Shown: positions 1 to 12,800 of the stretch, one piece after another | Numbering within the stretch: position 1 is the stretch's first letter | Layout of the letters: every line of letters begins with the position of its first letter | Assembly: GCA_039707655.1 (NCBI GenBank) | Contig: CM077676.1 | Location: 456,124,379-456,188,378 of the forward strand | Source: Elymus sibiricus | Taxonomy: Eukaryota; Streptophyta; Magnoliopsida; Poales; Poaceae | Direction: 5' to 3' | Length of the DNA: 64,000 nt | Made by a program: the position numbers and the translations under genes | The notes under the pieces: model-generated | Told to the model about the DNA's origin: nothing | The model's database searches: none | What the model saw: only the letters and a program-made list of their open reading frames with translations

Positions 1-140
1 TGCCTCACCGACTGCTTCGTTCTCATCGGTTGGCTCTCCTCGGATCCCTCGCCAGACCCGATCCAGCTCCGCCGACTGTTGTTCTCTCTGTCTCCGTGTG
101 TGAGTGATCCAAGGGGGTGAAGGAGGGGGGCGTGGGGTGG
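1..140 (+). promoter_or_regulatory. 5' leader of the RING-H2 gene
   Basis: This stretch is rich in C and T and lies directly before the start codon of the RING-H2 gene, so it is probably 5' untranslated leader. No TATA box is visible, and the promoter itself is likely left of the window. An in-frame GTG at 117 would add eight residues, but plant genes use ATG and the one at 141 is the first in this frame. Confidence 0.45.
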
Positions 141-2618
141 ATGGATCCGTCGGGCGCGTTCGCGCGGAGCTCCAGCAATGTCTCGCTGGCGTCGCTGGTG
201 AGGAGCGGGAGCTCCGGCAGCAGCGGGAGCAGCCGCGGGAGGGGCGGCGCCGGCGGGAGCCGGAGGATGGTGCGCCGGGTGCTCCGCGGCGTCATCACCT
301 TCATCTTCGCCATCGGTACGGACGAACTCCCCTTCCTCTGCTTCGCTCACACTACTCCAGTCTTGATTTCTTCAGATATCTTCAAGTAGAGAGGAAATTT
401 TCTTGTGAAGTGCACCCGAGCTTCAAGCTTCAGTTCACTTCTAAGGAAAACAAAGGGGATACTTTGATGGTTTAGTCCTGGGGGTTCCTGGTCATGTGTG
501 GAGGGAGAGCAGGATCCGAGCGCCGCTGTCCTAATCTTTGCTCACAATTTCTATTTCTTCTTCATTTATCAATCTTTGCTCGCAATCTTTTTTAGGGATT
601 AACAGATTCTTGAGTTGCAAAACTAGAGTTTGGTTTCCACTGCTGAAAAGCAAAATTTTGCTTCCAGCGATTCATTCAGGCCTTGCAATCTTTGCAGTGT
701 GTTTTCCGTAAATTAAGCGCGTGGTCTTTGTGCAATTTGGGTTGATCTGCTTCCAATATCGTGCAATCTTATTCCTATGTTATGTGCACACTTTGTTCTT
801 TAGGAATTCTATACAGACTACAGACTCATGTTCTGAAGATTTGACATATGTGTCTGTGTTCTTGTGCAGCCGGGCTGTTCCTGGGAGCCGTCACCGGCGG
901 CCTGATCGGCCTTGCCACGGAGAGCGGCCTGTTCCGCGGCACCGGCATCGGCGCCATCACTGGCGCGCTCGTGTCCATCGAGGTCGTCGACTCCTCCATC
1001 CGCCTCTGGCGCTCCCGCCGGTCCGGGATCTGGAGCATCTTGTACGTGGTAAGCAGCAGATATGAGATGCTTGATTCAGTGATTCAGTCCTTGGTTGGCA
1101 GCAAGTAGCTAGGAGCAGGACAGCAATTTTGCAACTGACACGCTTGCTTGCCTGCACTTCCTTTGTTTGTTAACAGACTATCAGTGCGTGTTGCTTGATT
1201 TACATAGACTAATTGTTGCTCTCAACATTAAAAAAATATTTCTGTTCAATGTTCATCCCATAGTCAAACCATCTCTTTCTTCCTTTTCTTTCTGTTGAAA
1301 TAATGTTAGATTATAATTTGCGAGTGACTTGGGGGTGCATTCTTGCTCATCTATCCTTATCATCCTCATCATGATGCTGTACGCAATTTCATTGAGATTG
1401 CAACCTGAATAATGAACGATTGAACATATCTTCTGATGCTTCATAACTTTGGTAAACTTGGCTGAAACATTCTGGTCTGATTGAGCCTAACGCGAATATT
1501 TTAACTACTGAGCAATGCAGCTTAATGTGATCTACAGCCTCCTCACTGGCAGGCTCGTCCGCGAGAAGGTCGATCCAGCCGTGCAGCGGGTGGTCCGGAG
1601 CCAGGTTAGTTGATCATCTGCAACTCTGCATCATACATCACATGCATGGTTTGATCCAAAGCTACTGTCTAAAATCAGTCACTACGCATTTATCTGACTA
1701 TATTATGCATGTTTCTCTGGCCATACAGATGAACGCAGTTGACTCATCACAGTTCAGGGAGGCCCCTGACCTTTTCGAGATCGAGGGAACCAACGGCATG
1801 CCGAGGGCGTGCATCGACAAGCTGCCCGAGATCAGGATCACTGAGGAGTACAACCAGAATGCCGTCGGTGACCTCTCTGGATGCTCTGTTTGCCTGCAGG
1901 TCTGAAAACCACATATTATCTCAGAAATCACTATCCCCTAGAAGCTTGAACTATCTGCTTAATTGGTCTACAACGAATTTGTCGCCGTATAATTGCACCA
2001 ACCTAATATTATTAACATTCTAAATTATGCATAATTCTTCTATAATCTGTAGCTCATTCTTTTTTTCCCCTGCTCGTTTTCTTATAATGATATCATCTGA
2101 ATCTCTATAGTTCTTTTGACCTGTCTGTCTGCAAACATTCTGAATCTCTGCTCTCTCTTCTCTCTCTCTCTTTTTGCTTATTCTGTTGTGATCTGTATTT
2201 CTTTTGGTCCGTCTCTTTTATAGTCTGTAGAAGAGAGTTTATTTATTAGTTTCTGCTCATTCTTTTGTAGTCTGTAGCTCTTTTTTTCTCTTTTCCCATT
2301 CTGTTCATTAAGAAAGTTTTACAGACCTTAAAGCGTAAACCTCTCTGCTCATTCCGTGATGTAAAAATTCTGCTCATACTGTTATAATCTGTAGCTCATT
2401 GTTTGTTTCATCCTTTTGATCTTTAGCTCATTGGTTGTTAGCTTCCAGTGATGTGAACATATCCTGAACTTTTTGGTCATGTTGGTGGTTTTCAGGATTT
2501 CCAGATCGGGGAGAAGGTGCGGAGCTTGCCCGATTGCTGGCACGTGTTCCACGTGCCGTGCATCGACGGCTGGCTGATCAAGCACGGATCATGCCCACTC
2601 TGCAGGAGGAAGCTCTAG
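141..2618 (+). CDS. NEP1-interacting protein-like RING-H2 E3 ubiquitin ligase (ATL type), five exons
   Basis: Five exons are supported by GT/AG borders and keep one open frame of 243 residues: 141-315, 870-1048, 1521-1604, 1729-1899 and 2496-2618. The protein starts with a Ser/Gly-rich stretch (residues 1-40), a basic segment, and glycine-rich hydrophobic segments near residues 48-76 and 84-97 that look membrane-spanning. A RING-H2 finger closes the protein at residues 198-239. Its ligands are C198, C201, C217, H219, H222, C225, C236 and C239, with ATL-type spacing and a Trp three residues after the sixth ligand (W229). This domain order matches the plant NEP1-interacting protein (NIP/NIPL) group, membrane RING proteins; Arabidopsis NIPs bind the nuclear-encoded plastid RNA polymerase. 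Plastid targeting and ligase activity are inferred from the family. Intron 4 falls inside the RING domain, between residues 203 and 204. The gene appears intact. Confidence 0.9.
2040..2450. repeat. degenerate pyrimidine-rich repeats in intron 4
   Basis: The last intron of the RING-H2 gene (1900-2495) contains several imperfect copies of a unit resembling TAATCTGTAGCTCATTCTTT, separated by CT-rich spacers. The copies sit near 2045, 2225, 2265, 2385 and 2420. It reads like an expanded local duplication and shows no coding potential. Confidence 0.5.
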
Positions 2619-4227
2619 ATCATCATCATCCACGACCGACGACGACCGATGAGGAACTTCTGAACTTCTGTCTGCTATTAGGAAGGAGGTCTTGCTCTGC
2701 TTGCTGCTTTGCATGCTATATGTGCGCGCTATGCCTGTGTTGTTGTTGCTGCTGCTAGGAGGCTGACATATCTATAGAACGAACCCTAAATTTATAGAGC
2801 TCTTTTTTTGCCTTCTTTCTTTTTGCATTTTGATTTTTGATCTCTCTTCTCCTGGTGGATGTAATATAGTAGTACGTACTAGCACTGGAAAAAAAAAAAC
2901 ACTGGACCGGCTTGCGCTTCGTTGTTCTCCGGACTGATGAACTCCTCAAATCATCATGTAATATTATATATATCACACTGCTATTGTACAATATCTTGCG
3001 TGCATGGGCTTCGCGCAATGTTGATCTACTCGAAGATCGATTTGTAGGCAAAATTGGCGTAGAGTATCATATCTTGAAATTTTGGAATCCCAGCTCTCTC
3101 TAACAATCTGAACTGGTTAACGACGGTGCAATTTACCAAAGTTCTCAACTTCAACTCAGAACGGCGCATGTAGTGAATTTGGATGAACATCATATCTTGA
3201 GAAGCTGAAGCTTTACATCTCTAGCTTAGGTTGTAGTGAAAAATTCAAGTGGTTCCTCGCAATGTATACAAAAGTTCCACCTGAGAACAGCCATTGATGA
3301 CCACCTGAGAACAATGTATGAGGGGAAATCAACATCTTTACAAATAACAATGTACATGTTTGTAAAGTCGTCGTATAAATTTTAGAAAACTTGCCTTCAG
3401 ACTTGATCAGGTAGGGTCAACGTCCGCGTGTTGTATCTTGTTGAAGGTGTTGGTTTGAATATCTGCTTCAAGGTGATAGCCCATGGTCTAACATCTGGTT
3501 GGAGTAGCCAACATCGGCGTGAGCGACGGTTCCTTCTTCAAGGTGTTGTCATGGAGCGCTGCGTCGTTGCTCTGTTAATAATATGTCATAGTAGGTTTGG
3601 GGGATTTGGGGATGCTGCCGTGAGGCATGTCCTATGTGGATGGCCTAATTTTTTTTTCTTCTTCTTTGTAAGCCGATTTTTTATGTTAAAAATAATAATA
3701 TATTATTGTGTGTATCACTCGATGCAGCCTAGGGTATTTTCTCTTTTAAAAAATCAATTTCAGAATTAAAATTGGGGCTCTAAGCTTCTTTTCTTAAAAA
3801 AGCATATATTTATAGTCAAAAACACCAATAGTGACCCCGCAAAAAAAAAAATCAGTAGTGTCTGGAAAATGACCTGGCACGATGCACGATCGGAGGCACA
3901 GTAATGGCCGATCTCGGCGAGGTTCCGGCCAGTCAATCGAAGGGGAAGCTGACGGCACCGAATCCACCATGGTTGGCTGCTGCCTAGCGACCGCCTGCCG
4001 TGCCTGCGCGTGCGGTCATCAATGGCTATGGCTGCCTCGCGAGAGCCATGCCGCTCGTCTACCTGTCTCTGTCTCCCAGATATTTTCCTTTCTCCTCCAG
4101 GGTAAGCTACTGCACATGCAGCCATCAATCGCGGGCTCCAGCAGGAAGATCAATTTATTCGGGGTCTTTGTGTTTATTATTGCCAACGGCGACAAGATCA
4201 CGGTGGCGTTTACTGGTCAGTTGGTTG
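2619..4227. other. intergenic DNA, 3' flank of the RING-H2 gene
   Basis: The first 270 bases probably hold the 3' untranslated region. An A-run at 2889-2898 follows a TAATATAGTAG stretch, but I cannot place the poly(A) site. From about 3440 to 3660 the text resembles the GC-richer tail of a non-LTR retroelement ending in a T-run. At 3880-4200 there is GC-rich gene-like sequence with short ORFs on both strands but no recognisable domain. No gene is called. Confidence 0.4.
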
Positions 4228-4342
4228 GGGGTTAGGATCCTCTTCAGTAGCGTACGGTGCAGTATAGTCACTGCCGTGTGGACCCGGCCTCACATGTCAT
4301 CCGCACTACAGCACCGTACAGTACTGCAGAGGATCTCAACCC
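4228..4342. mobile_element. small TIR element (MITE), 115 bp
   Basis: The left end GGGGTTAGGATCCTCT and the inverted right end GGGTTGAGATCCTCT pair over about 40 bases with a few mismatches, including a shared GTACGGTGC core. Both ends are flanked by GTTGGTTG (4220-4227 and 4343-4350), an 8-bp candidate target duplication. The flank is itself repetitive (GGTT units), so this duplication is not decisive. An 8-bp target site would suit a hAT-type element; the family is not recognised. Confidence 0.6.
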
Positions 4343-6035
4343 GTTGGTTGGTTGGTTGATGGGAAAAGTCTGAATTGTGAATGTTTGCTCGTTGGTCTTA
4401 CAAGAGCGAACGGTTAGCCATCGTGGGGTCCATCCGGGAGAACGAAGGAGAAGGAGGAGGACGAAGGGGGAGGAGGAAGAATGAGTCTTGGATGGAGACT
4501 TGGACGGTCGCCACAAGGATTCTTTTATGAGGCGAGCATTTGACGGGAGTCGACGGCGACCGTAATTGCCCGAGGCTCACTGGCACCGGATGGGAAACGC
4601 ATGGCTACCATCACTCCTCACACATAGATGGAAGCTTGAGTGTCGATGGTGTCAATGGGATGTGCTCGAGGTAAAAGGCAATTAATGGAGGGGTGACGCG
4701 ACAACGGTGCGGAAATGAGAAAATGACAGAACATGATGGTGCTCGCCGGATGCATTCATATGGCTCTGGGAGCGTGGTGGTCTACTCAGCACAATCGGCA
4801 TACACAACTTTTTTCGAAGGCAGGAGGGACGCCTCACGTACGGCTGCGACGACTTGGGGCTATGAGTACCTTCGATCGGCTTCGAACGTAGATATAGCCT
4901 CCTTCCCTAAAGACTCTAGGATTTAACAAACTGATCATGCTTGGCAAGGAAAATTTCTCCAGGTATTTGTTATCTCAAACCGTTCCAGTTTCCTGCACCA
5001 ATTTGTAGAGGTGATTAAAAAGACAATAATAAATAAATAGGTCAGGGCTTAAGGTTTTACCTGCAGTTGTGTACATGCGCTCCAAATATAAACTAGATAA
5101 ATCAACATGGCACTGGTAAACACCGTCACATATATATTGTGCACGAACTATGTGGAAGATGCGTCCAAATAACCCCAGGACCAACTGCACCCGAATCGAG
5201 TTTCGATTGTCCAACCAAGACCCTATCCAACTCACGGGTTTACCTCGATTATTAAGGATGAGTTTTGGATGGAGACTTCGACGATTGTCACAAGGGTTCT
5301 TCTATGAGGCATGAGTGTTCACAAGACATGTTTCGACAATCTGTAAAATCAACATCCGAAATGCATGTCAGGAAACAAAAAAGACAAATTCAACATGAAT
5401 AGTGTCACAAAAAGCGAAAAGCCAAACTGACACTATTCACATTTAGATTTATCCTTTTTGTTTCTTCATGTGTATTTCAAATTTTAACTTCGTTTCCAAA
5501 AAACATTGGCTAGCCAATTTTTAGCCGCAAACCAAACATGGTCATAGATTTGAATCTCTCTTTTCAGGGCTACTCTGTGATGCATGAAAACTTCGTGGTA
5601 GTCGATCCAATGACTTGGTTCAGGGCTACTCTGATCTGCTATGACGTCGGCGGCCGGCCCGTCTGGGCAACCATCACTCCACGCCATCGATGTATGATGC
5701 ACATCGGATATAAATGAGTAATCGATGGTCGATTACGATGTGACGATGCACGATAACTAATATTCGCAAAAAAGAGAGGCAGTGATCATATTTCGAAAGT
5801 GATGTCACGCGCGCCCTAACTGTGTTAACACACCAATAAAGCAGAATCAATTAGCTTGAGTACTAATTGTACGATGATCGATTGGGTTTCGATTAACTAA
5901 TGCCGTGATGATGTCTGTTTTGAACCCAAATATCTTTTTTTGAGACACGGAACCCTAATATCTTGGGACGGATAGCCTGGAAGGAGGCCCGAGGGCAAAC
6001 CCCAATTGGGCCAGAGCCCAGTTTAACTTTTTTTT
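4343..6035. other. intergenic DNA without recognised gene
   Basis: Moderately GC-rich DNA with short ORFs in all frames and no domain I recognise. It contains a roughly 60-base repeat pair (4479-4540 and 5257-5320), reported separately. The stretch 5480-5960 is AT-rich and looks non-coding. Confidence 0.4.
4479..5320 (+). repeat. pair of about 60-bp direct repeats, 780 bp apart
   Basis: 4479-4540 and 5257-5320 share ATGAGT(C/T)TTGGATGGAGACT followed by a CACAAGG.TTCTT.TATGAGGC block in the same order, roughly 80% identical by eye. The sequence between and beyond them does not clearly match. They may be remnants of a dispersed repeat or of an old local duplication. Confidence 0.5.
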
Positions 6036-6039
6036 TTCA

Positions 6040-6660
6040 AAAAAATGCCATATCAACAAAAAAAGACCTTAATTGCCATGATCTAACTTATGAAAAAAAA
6101 ATGCCATATGCTACTTTATAAGAAATGCCATCGCTCTAATTTTATAAATATACAATGAGTATGATTAAAAAAAAGTTGTATGAACTACATAAATGAAAAA
6201 TGCCATGCTAAAACTTAAAAACTATCATTCTCGGGATAAAAATGCCATGAACAAAAGTGTCATGTGAACACAAAAAGAAAGAAAAAAATGCCATGATAAA
6301 AAAGTGCCATCTCTTAATAAACAAAAAATGCCATCTAAAAAAACCAAAATGCCATTCCTTAATAATAAAAATGTCATCTCTTAATAAAAAAATGTCATCT
6401 CTTAATAATAAAAAATATCCTCTCTTAAATATAAATTGCCATATTTTAATAATAAAAATGTCATCACTTAATAATAAAAAATGTCATCTCTTAATAGTAA
6501 AAATGACATCTCTCAATAATAAAAAATGCCATCCTATTGTTAACAAAAATGTCCCACGCTTAGTAATAAAACTGCCATGCCACTAAAAATAAGAAATGCC
6601 ATCTCTCATTAATAAAAATGCCATCCTCTTAAAAAAATGTCAAGCTATAAAAAAATAAAA
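6040..6660 (+). repeat. AT-rich minisatellite-like tract built on AAAAATGCCAT(C)
   Basis: More than twenty copies of ATGCCAT or ATGTCAT are spaced every 15-35 bases, many followed by CTCTTAATAATAAA. One frame reads open from 6257 to 6586, but only because the repeat (Met-Ser-Ser-Leu-Asn-Asn-Lys-Lys units) lacks stops in that frame. A similar tract built on TTGCCATG occurs at 47260-47880. Probably transposon-derived low-complexity DNA; origin not identified. Confidence 0.65.
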
Positions 6661-6984
6661 CTATCATGTGAGAAAATGAAAAAAAAAACAGGATTTTCGG
6701 GATTGCAAAATATATGTGGCATTTTAAATACAAAAGATTCACAAAATCTCATCTTAGCCTAGTGGCGTTGGGCGCCTGCGTAAGGCGCCGGCTCTGCGCC
6801 GAGATTCGTGCGATGGCATGGAGCACGTTCGTTGGGGTTCACCCCCTGTCAAACGGTTGCTAGATAGTATTTTCGTAATTTAGACTAGCTCTTTCGGGCC
6901 AATTTTTTTTTTTGAGATAATCTTTCGGGCCAATTAGTTAAGATTAACTCGGCTTAGGCCAATTGTCGGGAGGACTACGATAGG

Positions 6985-7452
6985 CATTTGGACAGGTACG
7001 AATAGTACGTGTGTGCCCCTAACGGTGTTTTACGGCCTTGATTTGCAACAGCAGAGGTTTGCTACCTTGTGTGGAGTTGTGTCTTCGGCGGATCTCGTGG
7101 TATTCGGCCGACGTTTGTTTTCGGTGGATCCCGTTTTCGTTCGTCTGCATCCGTATGTCTGTAGGTTGGATCCTTTCGATATATGCTTCTCTTCATCAGT
7201 GACGGTTGATGATCTGGTGCGTTGGTCCTATGAGGCCTTAGCATGACTACTTCCCGACTGTCTACTACAATAAGGTTTGCCCAGCTCCGATGAGGGAGGG
7301 GCGATGATAACGGCACGCCTTTGGCTCGCTCCAGTGATTATAGTTGTCGCTGGTGGTATATGTACCTGGATGTAATTTTCACTTCCGATGTTATTTGTGC
7401 TATCATGACAGTTGATAAATAGATCAAAGTTTTCTCGAGAAAAAAAAAAACA
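6985..7452 (+). mobile_element. 3' tail of a poly(A)-ended non-LTR retroelement
   Basis: A GC-richer block ends with GGATGTAATTTTCACTTCC, ATAAATAGATCAAAGTTTTC and a run of ten A residues at 7441-7451. I recall this ending from wheat LINE-type tails with a terminal A-run. The short ORF 7013-7246 has no recognised domain. The 5' border is uncertain, and the element is clearly truncated. Confidence 0.5.
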
Positions 7453-8235
7453 GATCGTTTGATACACAAGCCTTTCAATTGCAAAAGACATGCACGAACC
7501 GCCCGGATCGCGTCACTCCACCAACGGATCAAATAATTCGGCGCTACTAGTGCATATCATAATCGTGCTTAGTTAGTCAGTTAAGCCAGGATAGCAGGAA
7601 GGTTGCGGGTCGTACGTACTGCACGCCGTGACGTCGTACTCAGTCACAGACATGCTCACACGTCACACCTCACAGCCTCGCTGGCTTCACAGCTGAGTGC
7701 ATTTATCACCGGCGCGTCACGTCGCCTCCGTCCGTACGCACAATATTCTCGTCCGGTCGCCGTCGCAGATACCGGCGATAATTCCGGTGAGAGAGGAGAG
7801 GATAATTCGAGAGAAAGGAGGTGAAAAACAGCAGAGCTGTGATGGAGGACGTGGCATGCATGCGTGCGTACGGCAAGACATGCATGCAGGTGCAGTGGTG
7901 CCGCCGGCTTCACTATAGCAGCCTAGTGCCTAGTACATACTTCCAGAAAGACCCAAGCCGGTGAGATCCAAAGCCTGCTGCCCCGGCGATCGATATGGCA
8001 GTTGGCCGGGCAATCATTGGGATCCGGGTGGCCCGTGGCCGGATCTTGTCATTCTTCGTATCACTGATTCACTGAAACCGCCAGGTCAAAAATTTCTTGT
8101 GCTCCGGGTGTTTCTTTTACTCAGTGTCAGTTCAGTGTATTTTCTAACTATTGATAAGTGACGCATAGTCGAAAGAAGAAAACGGCCAATATGTTTTTTG
8201 AAGTAATAATTCTATGTTTTGAAGTAACAATAACA
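7453..8235. other. intergenic DNA, partly GC-rich
   Basis: 7600-8060 is GC-richer than its surroundings, with overlapping short ORFs on both strands and repeated GCATGCATG words. I recognise no protein domain, splice structure or repeat family. It could be a decayed gene or promoter fragment. Confidence 0.35.
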
Positions 8236-9490
8236 TCTATCACCGGCACATGATAGTAATAGATCGGTCAATTGTCGCCTTAAATCTAGCTATGCTTACA
8301 TGGTCGGATGGTCCCATAAGAGATCACCATACTGTAATATTGCTTTCTGATTGATCATTTTATTTTCTAGTCGGCATCGCATTCGACCATTTATTAGTAG
8401 GAGGGCCTGCGTTCTCCGACCAGTGTGGCCCTCTAATCATGGGTGCCCGTCCATTCTTGATGTTTCCTTGGACAGAAGTATTAATCGCCCAAACTAAAAT
8501 ATCTACACGGTTAACCAGTGCAACCCTCTAAGCTAAAATATCAGGATGGTTTTTCGATCTTGGACAGGAAAACTAATCGTCCAAGCTAGCTAAAATATCT
8601 ACAACCGCATCTGATCGACATCTCCATCACATACACTTTAGCTTAGCGTGATTTTTATAATGGACGAATATGGAAAACGCCTTGCGATTTTTATAATGAT
8701 CGACATCTCCATCACATACTCTCTTTCGATTCAATCTGAACTATTATGAGCTGATCGATCGACCTACCCGGTCATCCAGCCGTGAAATGAAATTAAAGAC
8801 GAGTGGTGATCTGAATTTGACGTGTCCCACGTATGATCAAGATCACATGTGATCTGCCTCTAGCTAGCTAGATCGATGGTAATGAGGAAGAGAAAAAAAT
8901 AGACTGCTCGTGTGCATGAATGCACGGTCAACTTAATTATTTGGGTGGATCTGAAGGAAACACATTATGTGGTCATTTGGGTAGGTCGAATGAGAGGACC
9001 CCGTTTCGAGTTCATTTGGGTATAAGGCATGCAGCATTTAGTTTACTATTGTGCCTTTACATGCATCTTCTCATGTTCAATGATTCAGTCAGTTCGTGTG
9101 CAATATGCATGCATGAGATGCTTGGGGGTCTTGGTGAAAACTAAACTGAGATGCGTGACATATTTACAAGTGACGTGACTCAGCTTGAACGGGTTTGGAA
9201 GGGCATGCATTTACACTTCGACGGTTGTTCTCCACCCGCATCAGTTTGACGCATGCATCAATGAGCATAATTTCATTATCAGACAACAGACTTAACAAGT
9301 AACGTGCATTGATGTGTTTTTTTTCCACCATAGCATTCGAATTGCAAAGCTATTGTCAGATACATAGAGCAATTTTTCTTGTAGAAAGTATATTTTATGG
9401 GCACAGAAGGAATAAAAATGAATAACATGATAGAAAAATACAGAGACACAATGTTAAGCCCAACCCATAATTTCAACAGAAACTGAGCCC
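8236..9490 (+). repeat. duplicated segment, copy 1 (empty MITE site)
   Basis: This stretch matches 43816-45490 in the same order and orientation. Shared blocks include CAATTGTCGCCTTAAAT, TCGATCTTGGACAGGAAAA, GCCTCTAGCTAGCTAGATCG and GTAGGTCGAATGAGAGG. Identity by eye is high in blocks (about 85-90%), with small indels between. Copy 1 keeps an uninterrupted TTATTAG at 8391-8397, where copy 2 carries a 369-bp MITE. No ORF is conserved between the copies, so the unit appears non-coding. Confidence 0.8.
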
Positions 9491-9731
9491 ATTGTTAACA
9501 ACTTTTTTGGGGACAATATTAGATATTTTTTAGATATTTTTTGAGATCTCTACCATCACATCTAAAGATATTAGAATTTACATGAACACACAAATACTTA
9601 TATATACACTATAATTTATGCAATCTTCAAAACCTCATTCAAAGAAGACATTTGTTACAACAATGATGAAAATTTAGAAGATTCACTTATGTACATTATA
9701 GCTACATATATGACCCAAAATACTTTAATTA

Positions 9732-9811
9732 CTCCCCCTATATCAAAATATAAGACTTTTTTTGATACAACGGGAGTATAAAAGACGTTTTATATTTTGA
9801 TACAGAGGGGG
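9732..9811. mobile_element. Stowaway-type MITE, 80 bp
   Basis: The ends are inverted: CTCCCCCTATATCAAAATAT at the left pairs with the complement of the right end, which reads ATATTTTGATACAGAGGGGG on this strand. A TA dinucleotide flanks each side (9730-9731 and 9812-9813). The CTCCC terminus, the TA target site and the length are typical of Triticeae Stowaway (Tc1/Mariner-derived) MITEs. Confidence 0.88.
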
Positions 9812-9813
9812 TA

Positions 9814-12800
9814 ATATTTTAGTACTATTTTTATGCGGTTAGTTATCTCAACTAAGTAATAACAAATAATGCTCATTAAGTTTATAATATGAAAAACTAA
9901 ATTTTAAAAGGTATAAAATTTTTGTATAAAAATATCTTTAAACATTTTGTATTACATAAAAAAAAATATTAAGAGTTGTACCAAGAGGGTAAGGGAGCGG
10001 TGCTTTGATAGCAAATTGAATCAGAAACGAAAGATGTGCGTGGGAGAGACGAGTGACGTAGACACCTTGACTGATCAAATATATTATTAAAACGATAGAA
10101 AATTAACGGTTAAGATGTATCAATGTTAAATTATGAGATTTCAACGGCTTAGATTCAATAGGAGACATGGCATAGATCTCATTTACGCTTCCATAAAAAA
10201 AATACAAGACACGCGTCCAAGAGTCCTGGGCATGCACGCTCTATAAAGAATCCTCTTATACACGCTTAAACCTCCCACGCCGGATTTCAATCAAGAAAAA
10301 AAAAGGCACGCATGCCCCAGAGTCTTGGTTACCCATGCTGCAGTCTTGGTCAGGCACGCTGCATTATTTCTTTATCAACTCAATCACTCAAAAGAACCCA
10401 AATGTTCTAAATAAGAAAACAAAACAGTACGTGCGTGCAAGTTAAAAAAATAGTACATAGATGCTAGCAACAGCACATGCATGTATGTTAATTGACTAAT
10501 GTATACTACCGGCAAAAATAATTGACAACTGATGTGCAGTTAAAATTCACAAATGGGTCTAGCTAGCTTTATGGATCCCACTTAAAAAAACTATTTTGTT
10601 GTTAAAAAATCTGAAAATTTATTTTGTATGCACATATAGTTGTTCGTACATGAAGAATTTTACAAATAAATATATTTTTCTATGATCTAAAAAAGGCAAA
10701 AATGTGACTGCACAATCGACATACTATTTACTATTACGGATTGACATATTCGTTTCTTTTTGCAATTCCTAATTAAGCATATTAACGATAAAATTACAAA
10801 ATTGACTTTTTTTTTTAGGAATTTTCTGAAATCTACAAATTTGACTTTTTTTATATTTGAAAATTCTAGACCCACTATATGTGTATATAGATGTTCTCGA
10901 ACTCTACATATGTTTTTCTCTTTCCATTCTTTCAAAAATTTCTGGAACCTCTAAATATGTTTTTTACATTCGAAAATTATGGGCCTGCATGATTTTAGCG
11001 GCGGGGGAAGGCAAAATCTGTAATCTAGATTCACAAATGAATTTAGTTACCACAGTGTTTTTCCAAAAGTTGAAAAGTGTGCATTAACATATCAAGTGAG
11101 ACTATATCCGATGGTCATGTTTAAAATTGTATACACCAACCAACAGAACGAAACCAAATGCTTAACCGATGATAGTTTGTTAAGTATTTTTCTAATCATG
11201 GAAAAAACTTTTAGTTATGTACTATGCGCTGCATAGATCACGGTGGATTCCAATTTCAATATAATCTAATTTAAAAAACAAAACAAAACATGGTAAGCTG
11301 TTAGGTAAAGACAACAAAACTTTACACAAGATTTAGTGTGCTAGAGTGTGCTACTATTCGAAGATTTCATGGATATACACATGGACTGCTTCTAGCCATA
11401 ATCACATGCGCATAAATTACCTTCAAAGGGTTATGAATATATCTTCCTCCTATAAGATTCAGATGTATAAGATGGGTGTTCGGATATACTTCTTGGTGAA
11501 AGGATCTTAGAAAATATTAATAGAAAGATAAACACCGAGCGATGGTGCGCTATTTTTCTATATCTTGATGTTATGTCAATGCTCATATAGAGGTGAAATA
11601 AACTAAATATGTGTTGGTATTGTGGTAAATAATTAACATAGTAAGAACTCCATTTTTTGTTTCTTTGCTATGTGTAATTTGGTCACAAACTTTTCTGTAA
11701 TTTTAAGTGTCAACCTAATGACAAACTAACATCTCATAGCAATATAATAAATATGTAAAGTAAAAAATAGTGATACATGTCGGCGAGAGTAGAACAATGA
11801 CGAACAAAGGTATAAATGAATCAATGCTAACTAGCGGATTTCATGATACCCGAGAGAAACATACAACTGTTTAATTAGGAAAAATAAAATATTATAAGAA
11901 CCGTGTGCATTGGATGTACAGTACAAGGAAGCAAAACAGAAGATCAGTGTCGAGATGCTATATATGTGCACGAATGAGCATGTTGTGCAATGAAACAATA
12001 ATTATTTTATGGGTACAACAATAACTTTAGAAAGCTACAAAGCATGTTAATTAAGTGTAACTAATTGTAGTAGAACAACATGGGCATGACCACAATGAGA
12101 GCGAGTGAAGCAATGTCTTAGAAATATTTGATAAATAAACACCAAAAGTTCATTGAAATGGATGGGCAGTCGATTGATGTAAATAGTCATATGAACATAA
12201 AGGGGAGCATCTCGAGACATGGCATAACATTAATGAAAAAAATCAAAACATTATATACAGTAAAAATGACGAGGCAGATAGAGGAAGATGACATAAGGTT
12301 TACATATAAGGGATGAATGTTTATATGTAATTCTGGTGAAACAATTCTTAAATTTATGACTAGGAGAAATGAAACAGTTAAATCTAAATAATAGTTATAT
12401 TTTGCACCACAAGGTATGGAGAAAAACGAGTGTGTTTTGTCATTCATGTACCCATGACTTTACCAAAAAGTTTATACACTCGCCTTAGTCAATGCCAAAA
12501 AAGTTTTGCACGGTTTATATTTGTGTTCACATCTTTCCATAGGGGTATAAAAAGATATAATAACATCTCAAGTTCTCAACTCTTAACATAACAAGTACGC
12601 AAAAATATAAACATAATAAACATACAATAAGACTAGCTAGCCGCGTAAATGCGCAGGTCACCCTGCTAGTTGGACATGAAAAGAGGGTCACTCTGAGCGA
12701 GAGTGAGAGAATTGTGAAGATAGAGATATAGAGTGAGGTAGTCAAAAGGTGGATGTGATCGTCTTCAGCTCAAGTTGGGAGAGGAAGCATGGGACACCCT

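Noticed and set aside
117..140. GTG start adding eight residues to the RING-H2 protein
   Set aside because: Plant nuclear genes rarely start at GTG, and the ATG at 141 gives the usual short Ser-rich N-terminus.
3428..4235. Frames of 113-120 codons between 3.4 and 4.4 kb
   Set aside because: No domain, overlapping frames on both strands, no splice pattern. A decayed gene remains possible but is not supported.
6257..6586. 109-codon frame of Met-Ser-Ser-Leu-Asn-Asn-Lys-Lys units
   Set aside because: Simple translation of the ATGCCAT repeat tract.
12128..12447. Small frames in AT-rich DNA
   Set aside because: Length and composition fit chance; no domain or conserved neighbour.
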